Positions 58,312-64,000 of a stretch of DNA of 64,000 nt are shown in pieces; position 1 is the first letter of the stretch; every line of letters begins with the position of its first letter. The notes under the pieces were generated by a model, which ran no database searches, had not been told where the DNA came from, and saw nothing but the letters and a program-made list of their open reading frames with translations. The DNA is from Corallium rubrum (Eukaryota; Cnidaria; Anthozoa; Scleralcyonacea; Coralliidae), in NCBI GenBank assembly GCA_964035015.1, contig OZ036006.1, positions 2,739,455 through 2,803,454 of the forward strand, given 5' to 3'. The position numbers were made by a program, and so were the translations under genes.

Positions 58312-59846
58312 GTAAAATATACAGCAAGACCTCGGTTTAATATTTTACCGTAAAGACCGAACGGTCGAGGTTATTAAGTAGTTTATTATATAGCACTTTT
58401 TATTTCAAAATCAATCTTGTATTTCTTGATCTTCGCTTCCTTTAACTTCGTCAAAACTCCGAACTAGCGTTATTTTCTGCTGTTTCTTTCCTGTCTGGAT
58501 ACTAGAATTTATTTTTATAATGTTCCTCGTCGTTTATTTCATTTATTTTCGTCGTTTTTCGGTAATAAAAGTTTCTTATTAGGATTTTTTGTTTGTTTTC
58601 AATCGTGGAGTATTAACAATTTTCACAATGTTCGCGGGCATTACGGAAAAAATCTCGACACATCAGCAACCAATCACAGCGCGTGAATTTAGCGGAAGTA
58701 ATCCGTGCCATATAATAAGTATAGGATATTGCCTTGGATATGTCATCAAAAGGAATTACGGTACTCAAATTGCGATTGAACATAAAATACCTGGTGTAGT
58801 GTTGTTCCTTGTTGTATTACAGTCTCATTCTGGTAGTTTTTAACATCATTGATGGCTTTGCGATATGCTTGCCCCAGACTTGCAAGGAAACTTAGATTCT
58901 GGGGCGAGCATACCGCAAAGTCACCAGTGATGTTAAAAACTATCAAAATGCACGAGTCTGTACAACAAGGACCAACACTACACCGGCAGGTATTTTATAT
59001 TTAATCGCAATTTGAGTAATTTAATTCCTTTTGATGAGTGATGACATATCCAAGGCAATATACTTTATTATTGTATACTAGAAGTTTTTATCAAAAGTGA
59101 AGTGCTGCGAGTTTCTACCATTTACTATTTAGTAGTAAAATACTTGTTATCGTCCGAAGCATTTTCACTTAAAGAGCTTAAGCATGCGACGTTTCCCTCA
59201 ACATGGACGTCACGCGTATAAAATCGAGCCATTAAAGAGTGATGGCGTCAGCACTCTTGCTTGAAGTGAAGAACGGCAATCTATGCAGTTTTAGGTTGTT
59301 GATTTGCAGCAATAACGGCTGTTGCCATCTTTAATGTTGCGTTCTTTAATAATGCCTGCCGCTGATCGGTAGACATTGCGTATACCGAAGATCATCGCCC
59401 ACGAAATCCTAAATCGAGTTTGTGAACGCATATAAACTCGGCCCAGACCTCGTCAAGATTAGTGAGCTGCTCGCCTTACGGCTCGCAGCAATCAGATAAA
59501 TCGCATACAAGGGCTTCCTGTGCTTCGGCTTAAAAATTTCGTTGCATTGGCAAATATTCTTTTTTAATGTTTACTGTATCCGCTTCACGGATATAAATTA
59601 ATGGGTTTCTTAATTATCTTTAGACTTTGATCCTTGGTCTCGCTCTGGCACCCCAACCACTGGGACCACAACCACTGGGACCACAACCACTGGGACCACA
59701 CCACCAGTCGCACCAACTACGACAGGTAAAAAAGATGATTTCATAATGGCAACTAATTTGAATTTTCTATTATGTGCATCTTAACACTTTGAAGCCTGAC
59801 GACGAGACAATGCGCAATATAAATCACTAATTATTATTATTGTTAC

Positions 59847-59880
<34 letters not shown>

Positions 59881-60057
59881 GCTATTATTATTATTATTAT
59901 TATTGTTATTATTATTATTATGATTATTATGATTATTATTATTATTATGATTATTATGATTATTATGATTATTATGATTATTATTATTATTATTATGATT
60001 ATTATGATTATTATTATTATGATTATTATGATTATTATTATTATTATTATTATTATG

Positions 60058-60088
<31 letters not shown>

Positions 60089-61218
60089 GTAGTAGTAGTA
60101 TAGGTAATAGTATGGTTTCGAGTGCAATTTGGAAAAAACATGCACAAGTGAGTTTTTCAAAGACTATCAAAATAGCACGAGTCCGAAGGACGAGTGCTAT
60201 TTGAAGTCTTTGAAAAACTCACGAGTGCATGTTTTTTCCAACGAGAGACCATGCTATTACTTATTAATAATATACAAGAAAATGTGCGAGACAATTATAA
60301 GACGAACATCCGGTGATCAAGAAAACTTGATCTTCCGGTCGTGTTTTAATTGGTTTACACAAAGTCACGCGACATGCGTCTTAAAATATTTACAACAGTT
60401 GTTCATTTCAAACGAGCAATGGAAGACTAGTATCGTACAGTCAAAACATTAAACAACTTGGATTTATAACACTCAAAAACGAAAATATCCAGTTCAAATA
60501 GTTCATCAGTTAGTCGGAATCGCTGTCGATCATGAAAGTGCGACGCCGCTTTTGTCCTTGAGCTTGTACATCATCAGACGGCTTCGACATGACAGTAAAG
60601 CTAACTTGGCAGTTATGGAAAGTGTTTGAATTAAACATCTGATGTTGGCTTTCTTGTCTGACCATTGCACTGTTGAAACACGAGTTGTTAAAGGCCATAT
60701 TTGTTTGACTTGTATCTTGTTGAGAGATACTTAATGTATGTAGAACTAGTCGAGGCAGAACTTTGTTGCTGTTGGCAGACGATGTTAGACGCTGCGGTCA
60801 ATACAGATTGCACGTTGCTGGAATTGCTTCGACAAGATATTTTTGTAGAGAGATCTCGTTGCTCAACTCCTTCGTCGTAGTCGTCAAGGTGCTTATAGCT
60901 GTATTTTTGTTTTTGGCATTATTTTGTAGCTCCTGTATCAAAGACGGTTCAGCATTTGCAAATCTCTGGTCACCGCTAAAACCCGCCATATTTTTTTGTT
61001 TACCAAAAAGTTAAAAAACTTTGTATTTTGATTTTTGGAGGAAATTTTGCTTCATTGTGATTGACTAGTTTCTCTTTTTCAGCCAATCAGATGAGTTTGT
61101 TACAGATTTTTGCACTGTTGTTACAGATTTTTGCACTGTTATTACAGATTTTTGCACTGCTGTTTGGGATTAAATGCACTGAAACCAACCAATCACAGTC
61201 GAGTAACATTTTCTTGTA

Positions 61219-61269
<51 letters not shown>

Positions 61270-61684
61270 CCTAAAGCGACAGGGAACGAGTCTGCGCGCT
61301 ACGTCCTTCAGACTGGACACCAGTCCCCCTGAAGGTATACGGTGACCTGAACTTTGTCAATTTGCCTTTATAGACTTATGCCTCAAAGATATCTTATTAA
61401 TTCTGGACATGTCCTACTCTGTCGGTTCAGACGGTTTCAAAAAAATGCAAGCATTTCTCAAAAGCTTTGTTCAAAACCAACGATTGGATGTGAAAGCAAG
61501 TGGAACGCAACTGGCCATGATCATTTTCAGTAAATGTGACGCTCAAAAGACTAAAGTGATGTTCAAGTTTGGAGATAAAACTGCACAAAACGATTTGGTA
61601 ACATTCATCGACAACATGAGTTGGTCTAGCCTGAGAGGTGGCCGTACGTGTACCGGAGGGGCACTGGAATTAGCCGAGAAAAAG
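58230..61684 (+). CDS. Secreted Thr-rich / von Willebrand factor A domain protein (5' three exons)
   Basis: Exons 58230-58311, 59624-59725 and 61374-61684 join in phase (1, 1, 0). Exon 1 encodes a signal peptide (MHLFIQLVICVAVASSYIEA). Exon 2 encodes a linker with repeated TGTTT. Exon 3 encodes a VWA domain: DILLILDMSYSVGSDGF carries the metal-site DxSxS motif, and TCTGGALE supplies the conserved Thr/Gly region. VWA domains mediate extracellular adhesion or matrix assembly; corals use such proteins in matrix and mucus, but that role is inference. The domain is only about half complete at 61684 and the following exon was not found before the window end. Starts at the first ATG after the TATA box. 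Confidence 0.85.
58722..59065. mobile_element. Foldback element in VWA-gene intron 1
   Basis: Inverted arms: AGGATATTGCCTTGGATATG ... AACATCATTGATGGC against CACCAGTGATGTT ... CATATCCAAGGCAATATAC, around a TGCAAGGAAACTTAGATTC centre. Confidence 0.8.
59070..59620. other. VWA-gene intron 1, remainder
   Basis: No exon-like sequence found. Contains GCGTATAAA and CTCGCCTTACGGCTCGCAGC (short hairpin). Not matched to other repeats in this window. Confidence 0.4.
59624..59725 (+). CDS. VWA-protein exon 2 (Thr/Gly/Pro linker)
   Basis: Acceptor TTAATTATCTTTAG, donor ACAG|GTAAAA. Three to four ACCACTGGGACC repeats encode TTGT units, a likely O-glycosylated linker. The repeat number is a plausible polymorphism. 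Confidence 0.82.
59832..60090. repeat. (ATT)n/(ATTATG)n microsatellite
   Basis: ATT triplets interspersed with ATTATG. All frames are open as Ile, Asn or Tyr/Met-rich strings. Confidence 0.97.
60093..60260. mobile_element. Palindromic repeat end
   Basis: ATGGTTTCGAGTGCAATTTG and GGAAAAAACATGCAC are mirrored by GTGCATGTTTTTTCC and GAGACCATGCTATTAC, with AGCACGAGTCCGAAGGACGA at the centre. Confidence 0.75.
60510..60989 (-). pseudogene. Broken minus-strand ORF of unknown origin
   Basis: From ATG at 60987-60989 (MAGFSGDQRFANAEPSL) the frame runs 63 codons (KELSNEISLQKYL) to a stop near 60798. A second segment at 60510-60698 (MAFNNSCFNSAMVRQES ... basic GQKRRRTFMIDSDSD end) is in another frame. 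Could be the coding remnant of the surrounding repeat. I do not recognise a family. Confidence 0.3.
61098..61160. repeat. Triple tandem TTACAGATTTTTGCACTG
   Basis: Three 21-base units, followed by an (ATT)n tract at 61219-61270, just upstream of the VWA exon. Confidence 0.85.
61374..61684 (+). CDS. VWA-protein exon 3 (N-terminal half of VWA domain)
   Basis: Acceptor AATTTGCCTTTATAG, donor AAG|GTAATT. 103 codons after completing the split Asp codon. LCLKDILLILDMSYSVG opens the Rossmann-like VWA fold; QLAMIIFSKCDAQ and DKTAQNDLVTFIDNM are the next strands and helices. Ends phase 0 at AEKK. Confidence 0.88.
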
Positions 61685-61694
61685 GTAATTAATA

Positions 61695-62870
61695 TACACT
61701 TGTTGACTGACACCGAGGGAAACATTATACACTTGTTGACTGGCGCCGAGGGAAACATCGGGTTTTATGGACCCGAAGGTTTCAATGTCACCCGAGGGCT
61801 TTAGCCCGAGGGTGACATTGAAGCCTGAGGGACCGTAAAACTCGATGTTTCTCGAGGCAAAAGTCAACAAGCGTTTTGTTATATACCAAAGACTTTTAAA
61901 ATACAAAATACCAAGTTGACTCGAAACTTGCAAAAGGCAAAAAGACTTACCAAAACACTTTGACTTTGTCTTCGTAAATAATTTCAATTCAACTAAACAA
62001 ATACACCAGACTCAACAAGTACAAAGAACGGCTTTAAATTTATCCAGGTTTTCTTCAGACCTTCTTTGAAGGTGTGTATAGATATTCTTTCCTTTGGAAA
62101 ATGGACTATTTCATAGCAAACAAGCTCGAAACAGCTCTTGTTTTCAAAATGTTCCGAAAAGTCCAAAGTTCTTGATCTGCTGCAATAATCATTGTGTATT
62201 CACGTGAACAACGCATGATTAAGCTGACGTCAGAGGGAAACATTGCACTGTTTCCTTCTTCATTGTTGACGTCAGAGGGAAACAGTGCAATGTTTCCGTC
62301 GGCAGAAAGAAACATTGAGTTTGTTGAACAACACGTGACCATGATTTGACCAATAGGATTTCATCTTTGGCAAACGAAAGTCTTTGGTATATAACAATAT
62401 ACACTTGTTGACTGGTGCCGAGGGAATCATCGAGTTTTACGGACCTGAAGGCTTCAATGTTACCCGAGGGCTTAACTCAGCCCCATGGTGACACTGAAGC
62501 CTGAGGGACCGTAAAACTCGATGTTTCTCGAGGCAAAAGTCAACAAGCGTTTTTAAAATACAAAATACCAAGTTGATTCGAAATTTGCAAAAGGCAAAAA
62601 GACTTTGACGTTGTCTTCGTAATTTTAATTACACTAAACAAATACACCAGTCTCAGCAAGTACAAAGAACAGCTTTAAATTTCTCCAGGTTTTCTTCAAA
62701 CCTTTTTTGAAGATATGCACAATTATTCTTTCTTTTGGAAAATGGACTATTTATTTTCGTAGCAAACAAGCTCGAAACAGCTCTTGTTTTCAAAATGTTC
62801 CGAAAAGTCCAAAGTTCTTGATCTGATGCAATAATCATTGTGTATTCACGTGAGCAACGCATGCACTGTT
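61695..62870. repeat. Two tandem copies of a foldback repeat in the VWA-gene intron
   Basis: ATACACTTGTTGACTG, TGAAGCCTGAGGGACCGTAA and the 3' portion GGACTATTT...GCTCGAAACAGCTCTTG recur at 61725-62225 and 62396-62870. Each copy has an internal palindrome (CAATGTCACCCGAGGGC / GCCCGAGGGTGACATTG). A terminal fragment of the same family is at 4789-4835. Confidence 0.85.
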
Positions 62871-62874
62871 AATT

Positions 62875-63118
62875 TCAGGGAGTCATTTTGACTCCAAAAG
62901 TGGAGTAAAAAAAAAGGTACAGAATGACTCCTTTTTGGAGTAAATTTTACTCCTACTGGAGTAAAGTTTACTCCAGTAAGAGTAAAATTTACTCCCTTTG
63001 TAGAGTAAAAGTTACTTCAAAAATAGAGTTATAAATTGGAGTAAAATTTACTCCAAAAAAGGAGTCATTCTGTACCTTTTTTCTTTACTCCACTTTTGGG
63101 GTCAAAATGACTCAATTA
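62875..63118. mobile_element. Foldback MITE made of GGAGTAAA repeats
   Basis: Outer inverted arms GGAGTCATTTTGACTCC...GGTACAGAATGACTCC and complement; the middle is six to seven alternating GGAGTAAA/TTTACTCC units. Each arm end is itself a small palindrome. Confidence 0.85.
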
Positions 63119-63266
63119 GTAGAGTAAAAAAATGATGCTCTAAAACACAGTAAATGCAATAAGTTAAGATTTATTTACACAATAAATAATTGTACAAATA
63201 TATAAATATATCTAAAGCTCTTAATAGGCAATGAAAGCAATGTTCAATGTTCTTTATATATGCATG

Positions 63267-63582
63267 TTAGTTCAGTTCCTGGAGGAATTTGTTTACCGAA
63301 ACCCTTTTCTTGGCTTCCGCCATTCTGTCCATTATTGTAGCCTCCAATGCCAGGAATACAATCTTAAGGTTTCTAGCATACTCAATATTAAATATATAAT
63401 AACAAGCAATTAACAATACTAATGCTTGCGACACAGGCATTCCAGAGTTCAGCTTCAGCACCACCTTTCCTTCCGCAGCCAGATATAATGGCACAATGTC
63501 ACCAACATGCCCCCCCCCCCCCCCCTCCAATTAGTTTTGGGGCAACCGTATCTTCGATCATGGCATCGATTGAATCATCATC
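63267..63582 (-). CDS. Terminal exon of an unknown minus-strand gene
   Basis: Acceptor TTTTTTTCCTTAG on the minus strand, then DDDSIDAMIEDTVAPKLIGG, a G16 run (63510-63525), and in a shifted frame HVGDIVPLYLAAEGKVVLKL, ALVLLIACYYIFNIEYARN and LKIVFLALEATIMDRM to a stop at 63267. The VLLIACYYIFNIEY-type segment recalls a widespread animal protein family of unknown function with an xYYVFNxxY motif. The frame before and after the G tract differs by one base, so either the tract length is wrong or the gene is broken. Confidence 0.6.
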
Positions 63583-63891
63583 CTAAGGAAAAAAAATATT
63601 CTAAATTTCACAATGCTACAATGTATCTACCCTTCGTCATAGACGCTGGCGGGTGGGCGAAATGTGGGAGAGGGGCTAATTTCAAATGATGGGCCTGTAG
63701 TTATCAAAATTAACTACAAACATGTAGTCTATAATGTATCCCACAGTGCTTTTTTAAGAATTCATCAGTGGATGGGGGGCATCAAGGGAAATTGCCCCCT
63801 GGAAATTTTCGTATCTTCGAGCCTTGTGATCTTGACTTTCTGCATTTTCAGACGGCATACTGTATTGAATATCGTGCAATCAAACACTTAC
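63583..63891. other. Probable intron of the minus-strand edge gene
   Basis: Bounded on the minus strand by donor TTG|GTAAGTG at 63891 and acceptor CCTTAG at 63583. No repeat or exon recognised inside. Confidence 0.5.
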
Positions 63892-64000
63892 CAAACAAAT
63901 TTTCCGTAGCTCGCCAATTCCTTTACTACTCATTAACTTTGGCAAAAGGATGATTGCTGTGCCATCTTCAATCTCCCAAGGAATTTAGAAAATAACAATT
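63892..64000 (-). CDS. Partial exon of the same minus-strand gene
   Basis: Minus-strand frame IPWEIEDGTAIILLPKL then MSSKGIGELRKICL ends at a good donor (GTAAGTG) and joins the 63582 exon in phase 0. Pattern resembles a SAM-like or helical segment, but this is a guess. It extends beyond the window. Confidence 0.5.

Noticed and set aside
59781-60204. Ile- and Asn-rich ORFs
   Set aside because: Derived from (ATT)n microsatellite.
61685-61804. Read-through of VWA exon 3 into VINIHLLTDTEGN
   Set aside because: A good GT donor follows AAG at 61684, and the downstream residues come from a tandem repeat element.
62860-62910. Possible next VWA exon after acceptor TTAATTTCAG at 62878
   Set aside because: Frame gives only GVILTPKVE and a stop, and the sequence is the end of a foldback MITE.

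Overview
The window is eukaryotic and most likely from a cnidarian, probably an anthozoan such as a stony coral or sea anemone. The evidence is split genes with GT-AG introns, an intronless rhodopsin-type receptor, and a dense load of CR1/L2-like LINEs, Penelope-like elements, Polinton/adintovirus-like genes, Crypton and Harbinger remnants, hAT-like, TTAA-flanked and Mutator-like non-autonomous elements, and minisatellites. The species assignment is inference. Most of the 64 kb is repeat-derived.

Host genes. (1) A plus-strand LRRC34-like leucine-rich-repeat gene runs across 10242-32496. Seven exons were found by eye, in continuous phase, giving 780 coding bases to a stop. Its 5' exons are not seen and probably lie upstream of the window. 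(2) An intronless class A GPCR lies at 47331-48353 with a TATA box upstream. (3) A secreted protein gene starts at 58230: a signal-peptide exon, a Thr-rich exon and a von Willebrand A (VWA) exon, continuing beyond the part that can be read. (4) A minus-strand gene at the right edge has two in-phase exons (63892-64000 and 63267-63582) and a suspicious G16 tract.

Layout. 1-3400: Polinton/adintovirus-like fragment with a frameshifted zinc-finger/packaging-ATPase ORF, two small virion-type ORFs and a >600-bp inverted duplication. 4898-8690: LINE remnant split by a Penelope-like insertion (5745-8546) with a 13-bp target duplication, inverted copies and a hammerhead-ribozyme motif at each end. 8755-32347: LRRC34 introns filled with MITEs, foldback elements, a 5S-like SINE interrupted by a foldback, three large minisatellites, hAT-like elements and a Harbinger-derived palindrome. 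32751-36135: nested MITEs and a tandem tRNA-like SINE. 36205-39417: an intact LINE ORF carrying a 2A-like motif with an altered key residue. 40244-41047: Crypton-type tyrosine recombinase remnant. 42048-46765: Mutator-like and CAGG-ended elements. 48800-58000: microsatellites, LINE tails and a tandem array of about 1.0-1.3 kb units with heptanucleotide tracts. 58230-64000: the VWA gene, with foldback repeats in its introns.

The genes do not form a common pathway. The coherent story is a gene-poor region shaped by repeated transposition, nesting and inverted duplication. Several insertions can be dated relative to one another because empty and filled target sites are both present in the window.
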